From positions 16,439,687 through 16,503,686 of the forward strand of contig OX335654.1 in the NCBI GenBank assembly GCA_946894095.1: DNA of 64,000 bases, in the 5' to 3' direction. The first letter of the stretch is position 1. Each line of letters opens with the position of its first letter. The notes beneath the pieces are model-generated. The model did no database searches. It was given only the letters and a program-made list of their open reading frames with translations, and was not told where the DNA came from. Below, piece by piece: positions 11,645 through 23,120 of the stretch. This DNA is from Incurvaria masculella. Taxonomy: Eukaryota > Arthropoda > Insecta > Lepidoptera > Incurvariidae. Position numbers and translations under genes: made by a program.

Positions 11645-11862
11645 TTGATTCGGTTTGGAACCCAGGTAAAAACGGTGTTCTATATATACCATCGAATATC
11701 TTCTCTCTAATCTTCCGGCCGAAGCGGACACCGAAAATTTGTCCGTGTTTTTCATTTAGTTCATAAAAGTGAAGGTCCTGGCATGACACCAATTCCATCG
11801 GGAGTGAGGTGTTAATGCAAATATAATGATAGTAGGTGTAGCCATCCATTTTCAGTTTCGTA
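11645..11862 (+). mobile_element. SINE body, headless copy
   Basis: Carries GGTCCTGGCATG-CACC and GGTGTAGCCATCCAT of the SINE body found at 38005-38375. The Pol III head is missing. The upstream border abuts the LINE remnant. Confidence 0.65.
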
Positions 11863-13080
11863 AAGCAAAATGTCTTTGAAATAGATCTACAAGACGAATA
11901 AACTAGGATTTATAGATATAGGTGAAAATTTGTTTCTTAGGACGAATTTATTGCTTAAAGTGATCTCTACCATCCGAAGAATAATAAAGGCTAGTTTTAA
12001 TTAATCGGGTTAGCGGTAGAGATAGTACCTATAAGTTTAAAGTAACGAGTAAAACAGAGATGCAGGTTTTCCACAACTAAGTTAGGCTCAAGCACACGTA
12101 TAGTGAGTACTTAACACACTGCTTACTCTATCAACGTAGACGCCATGAAAGAAAAGGTGGTAGATCGATTTCAGTTCAAGAAGAGAATACAGAAGAATAG
12201 ACAGAACTTCACCCCCATACTCCGCTGTGCTGTATGGGTTCCGGCACGTAAAAATAATAGAAGTGGGCCATGCAATTTATCGAAGTTCCTGGCATGCCAC
12301 CTAGTTTCCATGGGGTGTATGACAGAAGGAGTGTTATTCGGAATCCATCTTACAGTTAGGTACGCGATAGCAGTCTTCACAAATTTTAAATGTATTATCA
12401 TGAAAACCAAAAATATCAGCTGTTTCAAACAAAACACAAATTTTTTGACGGTTTAGTTCTTGAAACGTTAAAAATTCACCTCATGGGTTCAATTCTAAAC
12501 GCTTACTTTAACCTTAGTGTATGTTACACTTGTAGCCGTGTTTTTCGACTCCTCTCATATTTAACTTTACATTACATCCTTTTCATAATAAAGCGTGACG
12601 GTGAGTAGACTATGATTGATTGGAAGAATCAAGCTATACGTGGAATATCGGATAAGTGGTTCTCAGTCTAAGTTTTAAGTAGACGGACAGACAGACAGAT
12701 AAAAAGCAGACGTTGGATTTTATATAAGAGTTAGTGAGGACATAAACCACGGAATATTGAGGAGGCTAATTGTTCTGTGACATAAACAGTTCATCATGTC
12801 GCCTTGTGATTCTTTTCTAGCGGTCCTAACGGAGTCTTTATTAGACAAAGGTTTAATTTAGGACCTAGAGGGTCTTCTTGTAAGATCTTTTTTCTATCCA
12901 GCGTATTAAATAGTCCAATGCTCAGATTTAATAATGTGGTTAAATGATACCGCCCCAAGCTCGGCTGATTGAATCTGTTTGGGCCCCAATGCGAGAAACT
13001 AACTTTTTTAGGACCTAATGCAAAAAAAATTAAGTGCCATCATGAAATAAACCTTAGTTTTAATAACTAAGCTTATTGTT
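11863..13080. other. No gene; one SINE fragment
   Basis: About 12275-12365 matches the 3' body of the same SINE (GTTCCTGGCATGCCACCTAG, GGGGTGT, ATGACAGAAGG). A short (GACA)n run lies near 12690. The remainder is unassigned AT-rich DNA. Confidence 0.45.
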
Positions 13081-13084
13081 TAAC

Positions 13085-13760
13085 TTATACTATTACAAGC
13101 AGCCCCTCCCGGCTTTGCACGGGCATAATATCATTAAAAAAATATTATTTTGAACTATTTATAGGCACGCTCCCGCCGCCCCGGCCGGCCGGTACCGCCG
13201 CAAACGCTACGTCCCGCAATTTTTAAATCTGTAATATCTTCGAAAATATTCATTTAAATCATATGCTGTAAAGAGCCATATAGATCTATATTCAATCAAC
13301 AATGTATTTAAGGTATTTAATTGGATAAGGATTAATGCTGTATTGGTTAAAATCGCTCCGAAAATTAACCATTATTTGTCGTAAAAAGTAAATGACAAAA
13401 AAAAAATTATTGTGGGATATCACTAAGAGATAGACATATACCATCGCAGAGTTTTCTGTAGAACTTTTCAATGGGTACAATACTTAGTACATTATTTTGA
13501 TAAATTTCGTAGGGTTCAGCCTGCGTTTGAAATGTAAGCGGAAAAAATGTAATTTTTTACGACATCACATTGGAAACCTCAAAAAAAAACAGTATTTCTC
13601 CACTATTTAATGGATGTTATTATGCATATAAAATACAATCACTCTATCTATTAAAAATCACCGCATCAAAATCCGTTGCGTAGTTTTAAAGAATTAAGCA
13701 TACATAGGGATATAGGGATATAGGGACAGAGAAAGCGACTTTGTTTTATACTATGTTGAT
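13085..13760 (+). repeat. Probable dispersed repeat, class unknown
   Basis: Opens near CCCCTCCCGGCTTTGCACGG and closes with GCGACTTTGTTTTATACTAT after CATACATAGGGATATAGGG. I associate both ends with lepidopteran interspersed repeats. There is no second copy in the window to fix its limits, so borders are approximate. Confidence 0.4.
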
Positions 13761-14275
13761 AGTGATACTGTAGCAGATTAGTTATTTATACTAAAATGGT
13801 ATATTTTGGGCCCCGCGGGGGCTTTCTTGAATCAGACGTCTGCATTTTTTTTAATGAAAAACCGGTATGGGTGTCTGTCCTGAGGACCAAAGGTGTTTAG
13901 AAAAGCCAAAAATACCTCGTTGGTTGCATAGGCGTACCTACGCACTGGTTCGCCCATACCCGATGATCTCGGTCGGTGATTTTGTCCATAGGATTGGGTG
14001 TCCCGCCGCTGGCTCGACACCAAGCAAAGCACACTCACCCCGATTTTATGAGCGGCTGGAGGCAAGCGGCGACAATACAGTCCCACGTCGCGTCGCGTAT
14101 CTGAGATTTTGCAACAGATCTTCGTAGAGTGGGAGCTGGCCAGGCCGAGACGGTTTCCAATCCCATTGTCAACACGACAGCGTTTCATGCGGCGAGAATG
14201 GACGGACGCGAGTAGAAACCGAAACCGTTTGGCACGTTTGTATTACGGCGACGTAGCCACTGATTCATAAAAAAA

Positions 14276-14515
14276 CCGGCCAAGTGCGAGTCGAGCTCGC
14301 ACACGAAGGGTTCCGTATCATTATACAAAATTTGACCCAAAGAAATTACGTTTCTTGTATGACCACCATTTAATTTTTATTTGTTTTAGAATTTTACTAT
14401 TTGTCGTTATAACGGAAAATACATGCTATGTGAAAATTTCAGCTTTCTACCTATTATGGTTCATGAGATACAGCCCTGTGACAGACGGACGGACGGACAG
14501 CGGAGGCTTAGTAAC
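14276..14515 (+). mobile_element. CC element, copy 1 (3' truncated)
   Basis: Starts CCGGCCAAGTGCGAGTCG, includes GGGTTCCGTATCAT and the CAGACGGACGGACGGACAGC block, and ends at GGAGGCTTAGTAA where the tandem duplication begins. Confidence 0.85.
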
Positions 14516-14689
14516 AATCGCGTATCTACGATTTTGCGAAAGATCTCCGTAGAGTGGGAGTTGGCCAGGCCGAAACGGTTTCCAATCCCATTGTCAACAC
14601 GACAGCGTTTAATGCGGCGAGAATAGACGGACGGGAGTAGAAACCGAAACTAGTTTGTATTGCGGCGGCGTAACTGATACATAAAACAA

Positions 14690-14958
14690 CCGGCCAAGTG
14701 CGAATCGAACTCGCACACGAAGGGTTCCGTATTATTATACAAAACTAGACCCAAAGAATATAGGTTTCTTGTATGTTTTATTTGTTTTAGAATGTTAATA
14801 TTTGTCGTTATAACGGAAAATACATGTTCTGTGAACATTTCAGCTTTCTACCTATTACGATTCATGAGATACAGCCCTGTGACAGACGGACGGACGGCCA
14901 GCGGAGGCTTAGTAATAGGGTTTCCGTTTGGCACACTTTGTGTACGGAACCCTAAAAA
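14690..14958 (+). mobile_element. CC element, copy 2
   Basis: Full-length form from CCGGCCAAGTGCGAATCGAA to GTACGGAACCCTAAAAA. No coding capacity. The 5' end is a near-perfect palindrome (GTGCGAGTC-GACTCGCAC in typical copies), and GGGTTCCGT and ACGGAACCC near the 3' end are inverted repeats. Confidence 0.85.
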
Positions 14959-15475
14959 CGGAAACGCCGGCGAGTGAGCTCGGTTACGAATTGTTTTGTA
15001 TTGTATTGACGTACCTTTGGGACGCAGAACCTTGTCAAAAAAATTACATTTCATAAAATTAAAACGTAAAAAGTTCGCTTACCTATTGATTTTCTCGAAA
15101 ACACGTAATAACATCACAGGACGCTATTTAGTGCAACGACCATTCGATGTTGAGCGTTACGAATTCGTAAGCAAACTAACCACTGATAGACGTTTTAGAT
15201 TATGGCTACGCTGTCGCCATACGAATAAGTTTCCGTTTCTGCTCCTGCCCGTCCATGCTCGCAGGTTTTATATGCGAAAGTACACCGAATATGTCGAGTA
15301 TTTCTCCACTGAAATGTGTATTCATCGTAAAGGGGATACAATATTGAAATGTCTTTTTGGGAGACGAAGCATCATAACGCCACAACTCCGATCGAAGCAA
15401 ACAGAGCTTTTACATAGCTACTGGCTGAGGCATCATACGAGAAAACGTAAAGATAAAATTTTAACAAAAAAAAAT
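14959..15475 (+). repeat. Family D repeat and adjoining sequence
   Basis: About 15073-15260 matches other family D segments at 19371, 24366, 48194 and 50054: TTCGCTTACCTATTGATTTT, ACATCACAGGACGCTATTTA, CATTCGATGTTGAGCG and CGAATTCGTAAGC. The 170-codon open frame here (14996-15508) crosses D and the start of element A, so I do not treat it as a gene. Confidence 0.6.
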
Positions 15476-16146
15476 AACCGACTTCAAAGAAAAAGCACTA
15501 AAAAGTAAAAAATAATTGCCATTTTTGTTTGTTTATTTTTAGTGAATCTGAAGTACACTTACTAATTTGTACACGTCCTTTCCAATAAAAAAGAATCACC
15601 GAAATCGGTTGGCGTTATATAGAGTTTTTCGTTCATTTGTCACGCACATCTTAATACAAATTTAGGACTTATATTATTTTCTCATGGATATCGTTGTCAG
15701 AACTTGGGAAGCACTAGCTTTCATTTAAAAAAATAATCATCAAAATCAGTTCACCCAGGCAAAAGTTATGAGGTAACAAACATAAAAAAAACCGGCCAAG
15801 TGCGAGTCGGACTCGCACACGAAGGGTTCCGTACCATCGTAGAAAAAAAAAACAAAAAAATCACGTTTTTTTGTATGGGAGCCCCCTTTAATTTTAATTA
15901 TTTTTAAATCTTACCTATTTGTTGTTATAGCGGCAAAATAAATACACACTCTGTGAAAATTTCAGCTGTCTACCTGTTACGGTTACTGAGATACAGCCCT
16001 GTGACAGACGGACAGACGGACGGACGGACGGACGGACGGACGGACAGCGGAGGCTTAGTAATAGGGTTCCGTTTTCACCCTTTGGGTACGGAACCCTAAA
16101 AAACATAAAGACGAATTGATAACCTCCTCCTTTTTTGAAGTCGGTT
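15476..16146 (+). mobile_element. Family A element, copy 1, interrupted by CC
   Basis: Ends AACCGACTTCAAAGAAAAAG and CCTTTTTTGAAGTCGGTT form short terminal inverted repeats. The interior is noncoding (GTGAATCTGAAGTACACTTA, AAGTTATGAGGTAACAAACA). Compared with copy 2 at 21440-22009, the CC element sits in an 8-A run just after CAAACAT. Family A is a common lepidopteran non-autonomous repeat in my experience; superfamily not assigned. Confidence 0.8.
15791..16103 (+). mobile_element. CC element, copy 3, nested in family A
   Basis: Complete copy with an expanded GACG tract (about 16007-16045). Copy A2 gives the uninterrupted site (CATAAAAAAAACATA). After insertion 8 As remain on the left and 6 on the right, so the target was the A run and any duplication is made of As. 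Confidence 0.9.
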
Positions 16147-16397
16147 AAAAATCAGCTAAACTGATGTTCTAAAAATATTGTATCAGAGGGTGTTTAAAAT
16201 TTTAATTTTTTGGAGGACTTTAAGTTAGTTAAGAAGTTAAGTGTGAATTAAATTTAATTTTACGTTAAAGACGGTCTCGTAAAGTTGCCTTAATGTGTAA
16301 AATAAACCTTAATTTTAAGTTGCGCGATTCTTTTGAGTTGCATTTAGGTTACAATAGTTTATTATTAAAAATATATTGATAACGTCTGTTAACACTT

Positions 16398-16468
16398 ACG
16401 GTCGTCCGGTGTGGAAAAACGGTTTTTGCCGACATATTCACACACACACACCGGACAACCGTAGGTTT
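16398..16468. repeat. Short foldback
   Basis: ACGGTCGTCCGGTGTG and CACACCGGACAACCGT are inverted with one mismatch around about 38 bp that includes a CA run. It may be a tiny element or a relic of one. Confidence 0.6.
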
Positions 16469-16559
16469 TAAACTTAAAAATTTGGTACTCCACAATTTAC
16501 AAACAAGTTGTAAAGTTAATATATTTTTTGAAAATATCTAATAGAAGGAAAAAAACAAG

Positions 16560-16970
16560 ATGAATTGTGATCCCACCTGTGAAGACAGCCGTAGCCGCTC
16601 TCGGCGCGAAGTGTCAAACTCACGTGGCGCCTTTACCGCACTGTCCCCGCACACCAAAGGCGCACTTCTCCCAATGTCACACGATAACTTCGAAACGTCA
16701 TAAAAGAACAATGTTCGAAAATTGAATTTCGAATTGGGAATTGGGCGCGAATCGGATGAGCGGTCGAGCGCACGTCGCGCGTCGAACGTCTACGAAGCAG
16801 TGAGCGATTCTGACTGACTCCGGCCGGTCAGATCCGCTCCATTCCTCGGCGGCTTCGAGGAGTTGGCGCTAGGAGGGACGCAGAGAGGGGGGAGGGAACG
16901 GGGCGTGGCCAGCCGCAGGTGTAGTGCTGCGCGCTGCATCATCGCGCCATACCGTGAGCCATCGTGGTTA
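16560..16970. promoter_or_regulatory. CpG-rich candidate promoter or enhancer
   Basis: Unique GC-rich tract with CACCTG (16574-16579), an AATTCGAATTGGGAATTGGG stretch, a G-rich run and GGGGCGTGGCC (KLF/Sp-type box) near 16899. No exon can be defined. Regulatory function is inferred from composition. Confidence 0.3.
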
Positions 16971-18040
16971 TGTTATGATATCTACGTACTGGAATAGAGG
17001 GGGTATGCTGCTGAATACTTTTATTACTTTCTTACGAACGATTACGCCTAAAAGGAATAAAAAAAATATCCCTTAGAATATCGAGAGGAAATGTCCTTTT
17101 TGGGATTTTATAGATTTTTTGGTTTGATTAGTGGTTTCCAGTTTGAATGACAACCGTTTATCGAGATGAAAACAATAACAAGCGGTGACAAAATTCCCCC
17201 CTAGATCGACGACCTGGCACGAGTGCCGCCTCCGGACAGTTGGCCTGGTACGACCGCCTAATTATTACACTACCTGATGGCAACCGTCAGCGCGAGAGCC
17301 GCTGACACATTCCCGCGAGAGCACAGTCTACACAATTACAGTTCTATGCGCGGGGACTATTCGGAAATGCTGGCGGGAATGGCGTTCGCGCATTTTGTAC
17401 GTACATCGAATTGTTGCAAGTTAGGTGCCAAAATTAAATAATAAAATGTATCACAAGCTAATTTAATGCCTAAATTTTTATACACTGGTATAGCTTTTTG
17501 TTTAAAAAAATTTGTAAATGTACTAACAACATATTGTTCAGGACCCGAAATAAAATATATTATTATATGTGAATAAATATTGTGATAGCTACTTCCCCCT
17601 TAATTAGATATCACGTTATAATAGGATAAGGCTGAAACGATGTCCAAGGCAATGTGCACAAACGTACAATTTAATAAATTTATTCATTGAATTACAGACA
17701 AATACACGAATCAGATAATTCCTTTAAGTGATAAGGACATTGTTTATAGCCGGGCCTATATTTCAAGGGCCGGAAGTTTTTTGGTTATTTGTGGGTTTCG
17801 GCACTACAAAATAATCCAAGTGATCACACTTCATTGTTATGCATAGCGCGACATATGGCGTACACCAGACTTTTGAAGAGGTGACTGACTATATGCACTT
17901 TCGAACTTACGAAATATCATTGGCGAAAACCATTCCGGTCGCCATGCCAATCGTACACTGTTTGAAAGACTCTAGGTTGTACATTGCTGGGAATACTGAA
18001 AATTTTATGTAGAAGGAGACTTTCTTCGACATTTCGGGCT
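16971..18040. other. No recognised gene
   Basis: AT-rich with a more GC-rich patch at 17200-17400. No element ends and no credible exon. Confidence 0.4.
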
Positions 18041-18099
18041 GATCATTCAGTCGGCCCGTTGTCGAGGAGGCAGCCGCTGCGCCTGCACGCAGTAGCCGA

Positions 18100-18470
18100 C
18101 GGAAAGCTACAAGGTTCGCCGCTGTGGATTGTAGCTGTGGAGCGGGTAGTTCCAGAATTAACTTGGGATGCGTTCCTTACTTCAGACGACAGGCAGTATG
18201 AGCTGACGTTATCGTGCCGATATTATCGTCATACTTCACCTTCTAAAGTGGCTGAAGTGCCGCTACGCCGTGTTCAGCAGCCCATTAAAAGCTACAAAGC
18301 TCGCCGTTGTGAATTTTAGATGTGGTTGCGGGTAGTTACAGAACTCTCTTGGCCTTCGTTCCTTACTTCAGATGACAGGCAGCATGAGCTGACGTTATCG
18401 TCGCCGATATTATCGTCATACTTCACCTTCCTAAGTGGCTGAAGTATGGGGTTCCACATTGCGGGAGCGT
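18100..18470 (+). repeat. 186-bp tandem duplication
   Basis: CGTTCCTTACTTCAGA at 18171 recurs at 18357, with matching context (GACAGGCAG-ATGAGCTGACG, ATATTATCGTCATACTTCAC, AGTGGCTGAAGT). The 111-codon frame over the first unit does not survive into the second. Confidence 0.8.
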
Positions 18471-19370
18471 AAGAGTCGGTGAAAGTCTTCTCCCGCCGCG
18501 TGAAAGCTTTTTCAAACATGTTTAACGACCGCGATAATCTAAAAAGTATTAAAAAAATGTATTGTTAGGAGCTTGACGTTTCTCGATTCGCTCCAATCGA
18601 GCGCTCCGCAGTGGTCGCCTGCTCGTTCGGAAACGAAGAGAAGAGAGGTGTCAAGCCGCGCTCCGTCCGTCGCGGTGCCATCTTCTAATGAATCATGGAA
18701 CCAATTGAGTGCGCCCGACATGTTTTACGCGTAGGAACGAAACGACGTTAGCGACCAAGTCCGTATGATAAAATTAGGTACAGTTCGTTTTGGTCTCAGA
18801 TGATGTTCTCTAACACCGATTTTATTTTTCAACCAAGTCTAAAAAAGTTCAAAATAAAAAAATCATTCAGGTTAGGGTATTTTAATACATATTTACATAC
18901 ACACATACATATCTTCACGCAGCGACAGTCATTGTCAGACACTTGTCAGAGACTTGAGAATCGCCTCGGTCTTCAGACTGTAAATTTTGACATAAAATTT
19001 ATGGAAGTAATGTCAAATTTGACGTTCGGAAGACTTGAAAATTGTCTCAAGAACCAAAAACTTAAAATATTCAAAATAGCAATGAGAATATTATGTTTTT
19101 CATATAATTTGAGCATAAATGTGGGAATCTGCTTGGCAAGGCATCTAGCTAGTTCGTAAATGTGTTGTCCACCGTTTGTTTCTGGAGTTTTGGCTTTCCA
19201 AAATGCCCAAACCTTCGGAGGTTGGCGACCTGACCACAACTGTTCATTACAAAACCCAATAGTCCGGTTGAAAACCGGACGGTTGGGAACCCTGGTGGTG
19301 ACCGAAACTCATCCATATAGCAGCAGCGGCGCGCGTAGCCACGTTTTGATGACAAAACACGGATGGTAGT
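18471..19370. other. No recognised gene
   Basis: Unassigned. A small hairpin GTCCGGTTGAAAACCGGAC lies at 19262-19280 beside GTTGGGAACC. It may be part of a decayed transposon end. Confidence 0.4.
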
Positions 19371-19450
19371 CACTTCGCTTACGAATTCGGGGCGCGCTTC
19401 ATCGAATGTTTCGTACTAAATGGCGTCCTATGCAGTTCTTACGTGACGTT
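19371..19450 (-). repeat. Family D fragment
   Basis: TCGCTTACGAATTCGGGGCG and CATCGAATGTTTCGTA match the D family in reverse. Confidence 0.5.
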
Positions 19451-19912
19451 TGATCTGATGTCCGGCGCTACCGTCAGCCGTCAGTATTATAAGGACCTGA
19501 TGTCTGGCGCTAGCGTCAGTGTATGTATTATCACTATAACGTGATTAAAGCTATACGGATGAATTTCCGTCGCCACTCCTGTCCTTCCTGCCCCGCCGCG
19601 GCGTCTCCACAGGACGCACGCGACCTTTCCGGTTAAACTCACAGAATCAGGAATAGGTTAGAAGTGCCTGTCCTAACGACTCACTACGCGGCGCGCGGTG
19701 CGCTTGTCGCTGTCTTATATTCAAACTCCGTGACCTAGATTGCCATGCGGCTTAAGTATGACCAATATATCCCGAAACGCCGTCTATTCTCCGTCTCTAT
19801 TTCCATAGTGAACTTGATCTGTAGGTTTGCCATTGAAGTGTGGTAGAAAGAATGAAATATTTCATGCATTTTTTAAGTACATTTTCTCAGAGTATTAATT
19901 ATTATTATATTA

Positions 19913-20049
19913 ATTTTGCCGCTATAACAAAAAATAGGTGAAATAAAAAAATATAAAAATTAAAAAATCTGTTTTTTTTTGTTGTTAAATCTTGTACGAT
20001 GGTATGGAACCCTTCGTGTGCGAGTCCGACTCGCACTTGGCCGGTTTTT
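19913..20049 (-). mobile_element. CC element, 5' half only
   Basis: Reverse-oriented CC copy running from its CCGGCC end to TAGCGGCAAAAT, where similarity stops. The copy at 52569-52674 stops at almost the same internal point. Confidence 0.8.
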
Positions 20050-20429
20050 TTTTAACATTCTTGTCCACTGATGCTATTTGAATGCTATTTTTTTTTTCCG
20101 GAAAGTCGCGCTTATTGTGACTACTTTCCTGCTTCACATATGGTAGGCCAATGTGCAAGTATGTCACAGGTAAAGTTTCGTTTACTTTTTAGTAAGTAAA
20201 TACATTGGTAGGCCACATTCGTTAGCTAAATATATAAAAAATCGCTTGATTTTCGCAGAAGTTTTTCTTTCCATGAGTGCATCTCTTATCGCGGGACATT
20301 GCCCATCACATATATTACCAAAACGTTCAAAGAGTTAGACTCTAATAAGGCCGTTTGCCAACGTCCAATGGAAACAAGGCATCACAAGAATCGGCTACAA
20401 ATATAGGATTTACTATGTGTCAAATGCAT

Positions 20430-21310
20430 GAAGCATCCAAGAGAAGTGCACGCCTCTAATGCGTCCCCCTGCACTGAAATTACGATCCAGCAGAGCACGC
20501 AATATCTTCTGCAGCATTACAGTTATCTAAGGCGATGCAGTTGGTATTTGCAGTCTCCACACTGGGGCTTGTACCCGCTGACCCCTCGCCCGCCAGCGCT
20601 AAGCAAACACTCCGCTGGCTATAATTTTACCTTTCACTAGTCGAGAACATATTGTTCGCGCGCTCCGTACCCACAATTCGCTCGCCCTCTCATTACCATA
20701 TATTCGCGGAGATGTGACAGGAATGCAATTAACGATAACGTTTTTTTCCAGGCGCGTTAGAGATGCCTTCGTGTGTTTCTCTCCGAGGTCTTAATAGCCT
20801 GCCGTCGATATATCACAGCCGATATGCGGCGCTTGAATTATGAGTTAATTAAGGCACGGTATCGCCGTTCGAGTCTCGCGTGTGCCTATAGTTGGTGTTG
20901 ATGTAACTGGCCCTTCTGCATAATCACTATGGCCCTTAGTTGTTTGGTGCTCTTGAGCTACATTGTCACAAACACGTGTAACAACCCTACAAGCGTGCTC
21001 ATAATCTGAATTCATCGTCCTATTCCGAAGGCAATTTCAGTAAATTAAAACGATATGCCCCATCGTGACGTGGCGAACAATTTTCCACTCAATCGCTAAA
21101 TCACCAGCTAGTTCGTAAAACTTTATCACTGCACATTTGTTAGGAGCGAGCGAGAGGGCATCGTCTTCGGCCCTGGGGAGAGAGCGGGACGGCGGATGCT
21201 TTCCCACAGGTGTCCGCAGATTTAAGGGGCTCGCTTTCTGGTGAAACAATTACAGAGTCTTCATTAGAGCGACCGCGTGCAGATCATCCATCACTATTAC
21301 CTTGCGCCAT
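20430..21310. promoter_or_regulatory. Candidate conserved noncoding block
   Basis: Unique sequence with CpG-rich patches and AT-core motifs (GGAATGCAATTAACGATAAC, TTATGAGTTAATTAAGG). A TTTTTTTCCAG at about 20741-20751 resembles a splice acceptor, but no matching donor or stable frame follows. Role inferred only. Confidence 0.25.
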
Positions 21311-21439
21311 TATGTTACCCGGTTCTCGCTGGTAATTCTATTAGCTGTCTTGCTTAGTATAAATATTACCTCGTTTACGACAGGGTAACTTAATAAATAG
21401 TGGTGCATTGCCTGCGCAGTTAACTTGTAAAAAAAATTT

Positions 21440-22009
21440 AACCGACTTCAAAGAAAAAGCACTAAAAGTAAAAAATAATTGCCATTTTTGTAGTTACGAT
21501 TTTTGTTATTTTTTGAGTCGGCGTCAGCCGGGCACGCGCTGCGCCAATCAGGAGAACCTTGGCTGACACCGACTCAAAAAATAACAAAAATCGTAACTAC
21601 AAAAATGGCAATTATTTTTTACTTTTTAGTGCTTTTTCTTTGAAGTCGGTTATTTTTTTTGTTATTTTTTTTTATTTGATTATTTTTAGTGAATCTGAAG
21701 TACACTTACTAATTTGTACATGTCCTTTCTAATAAATAAAAAAATAATCACCGAAATCGGTTGGCGTTATATTGAGTTATTCGTCCACTTGTCGCGCAAT
21801 CTTAATACAAATTTAAGACTTATATGATTTTCTCATGAATATCATTGTCAGAACTTAACCAAATTAAAATGGGACCACTTGGGAAGCACTAGCTTTCAGT
21901 AAAAAAAATAATCATCAAAATCGGTTCACCCAGGCAAAAGTTATGAGGTAACAAACATAAAAAAAACATACAGACGAATTGATAACCTCCTCCTTTTTTG
22001 AAGTCGGTT
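21440..22009 (+). mobile_element. Family A element, copy 2
   Basis: Same ends as copy 1 and without the CC insertion. It differs by a near-perfect inverted duplication of its own first portion: arms 21440-21529 and 21561-21651 around a 31-bp loop that begins after GTCAGCC and ends before GGCTGAC. The family terminus AACCGACTTC therefore occurs three times, the middle one internal. Confidence 0.8.
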
Positions 22010-22434
22010 AAAAATACAAGCATGGTTTACCTTAAAGGGTTATTCAGAATGAGATTGCAATTTTTCATCTTATGGGAGTAAGTCAATTACTTCGTAACGA
22101 AAACTTGTCGGACTAGTGACAAAATATATGTAGCGATTTTTTTCAATTGCTATCCAAACATAATTGAAATTTCTGAATTATATTTGGAAAGTTTGAGCCC
22201 TAAAGGTCGACCCATTGAATTTGACCTCTAATTCGATCGATCTTGAGCCCCAAAAGTTGTCCGATTGACCTTGATCTAGGCGACAGCACTGCCTAATTTA
22301 CATCTGAAATATAAAAAAAAAACCTACTTCAAAGGTCAGTTGCGTTCACATATTATGTCGGCTCTCAAACCGAAGTCAAACAGATCCACCGCCGAAAAGA
22401 GCCGGTGAATAAAATAAAAACGAATGAAAAGTTC
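22010..22434. other. No recognised gene
   Basis: Unassigned sequence with paired phrases TTTGAGCCCTAAAGGTCGAC and CTTGAGCCCCAAAAGTTG. No element borders seen. Confidence 0.4.
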
Positions 22435-22846
22435 CCCGCACATAGGGTTGCCATCTCTAAAATTTGGCAACCAGGACCAGACGTGAAAATACGCGTGAAA
22501 ACCCCGGATTTTAGAGCCCAGAACCCGGACATGTCAACAGGTTTTTTAATCAGTCATTGTAATAAAAAAACAGTTGAAAATATCATTGATCACCTTTTTA
22601 TTTATTTTCAGACCTTAAAATTAAATTTCGCGTTCTGTTGTCATCATTATAAATGTACTTACCTATTAAAACATAATATTATTACAGTATGTTACAAATT
22701 GTTTTACAAATCAGTTAGATACTGATAGTAAAGACTTTAAATTTGTAAACACGGACTACAAATGAAGCCCCGCCCCCACGCTCCCCAGATCTCTAAACTA
22801 GGACAAATCCGGGGAAGCCCGGACGGATGGCAACCCTACCCGCACA
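22435..22846. mobile_element. hAT-like miniature element with 8-bp duplication
   Basis: Element 22443-22838 (396 bp) begins TAGGGTTGCCATC and ends GATGGCAACCCTA. It is flanked by identical CCCGCACA at 22435-22442 and 22839-22846. An 8-bp target duplication with ends starting YAGGG is the usual hAT signature. The interior (AT-rich, no transposase) marks it as non-autonomous. No second copy is seen in the window. Confidence 0.85.
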
Positions 22847-22849
22847 TCA

Positions 22850-23120
22850 CTTCAAGCAGACGCTGAGCGCATCTACGAACCAATGCAAAACAGCTGTCCC
22901 AATTAGTATTTGCGGTGGAATCGCGGAAACTGCGGCGCGTTCTCACGGATTGGCTCCTCCGTAGTTTACGGCTGCCAGCGAGTTGTTTATGCGAGTCGGC
23001 GCGATATGGTAACCGGGTGCCGGGAGCCGATACGCGATCGACGCTGTTTATTGGGAGCCGGGCTTCGCGATGCGAGGATATGTTTCTGCTGCACCCAGCC
23101 AGGGAAGGACTGGAGTAGCT
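22850..23120. promoter_or_regulatory. Candidate conserved noncoding element
   Basis: Unique CpG-rich block with clustered motif-like sequence: CAGCTGTCCCAATTAG, TGCGGTGG (Runt-type core) and GACGCTGTTTATTGGG (forkhead-like). Two overlapping open frames exist but neither is protein-like. Confidence 0.3.

Larger units (their letters stand above)
14094..14958 (+). repeat. 425-bp tandem duplication containing CC elements
   Basis: The stretch beginning CGCGTATCT at 14094 restarts at 14519. Each unit holds about 180 bp of shared sequence (GTAGAGTGGGAG-TGGCCAGG, CCAATCCCATTGTCAACACG) followed by a CC element. In unit 1 the CC element is cut at GGCTTAGTAA by the duplication join; in unit 2 it runs to its own end. 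The duplication therefore happened after CC insertion. Confidence 0.8.

Noticed and set aside
13832..14188. A 118-codon frame beside the tandem duplication
   Set aside because: The second unit of the duplicated part does not keep the frame and there is no family resemblance.
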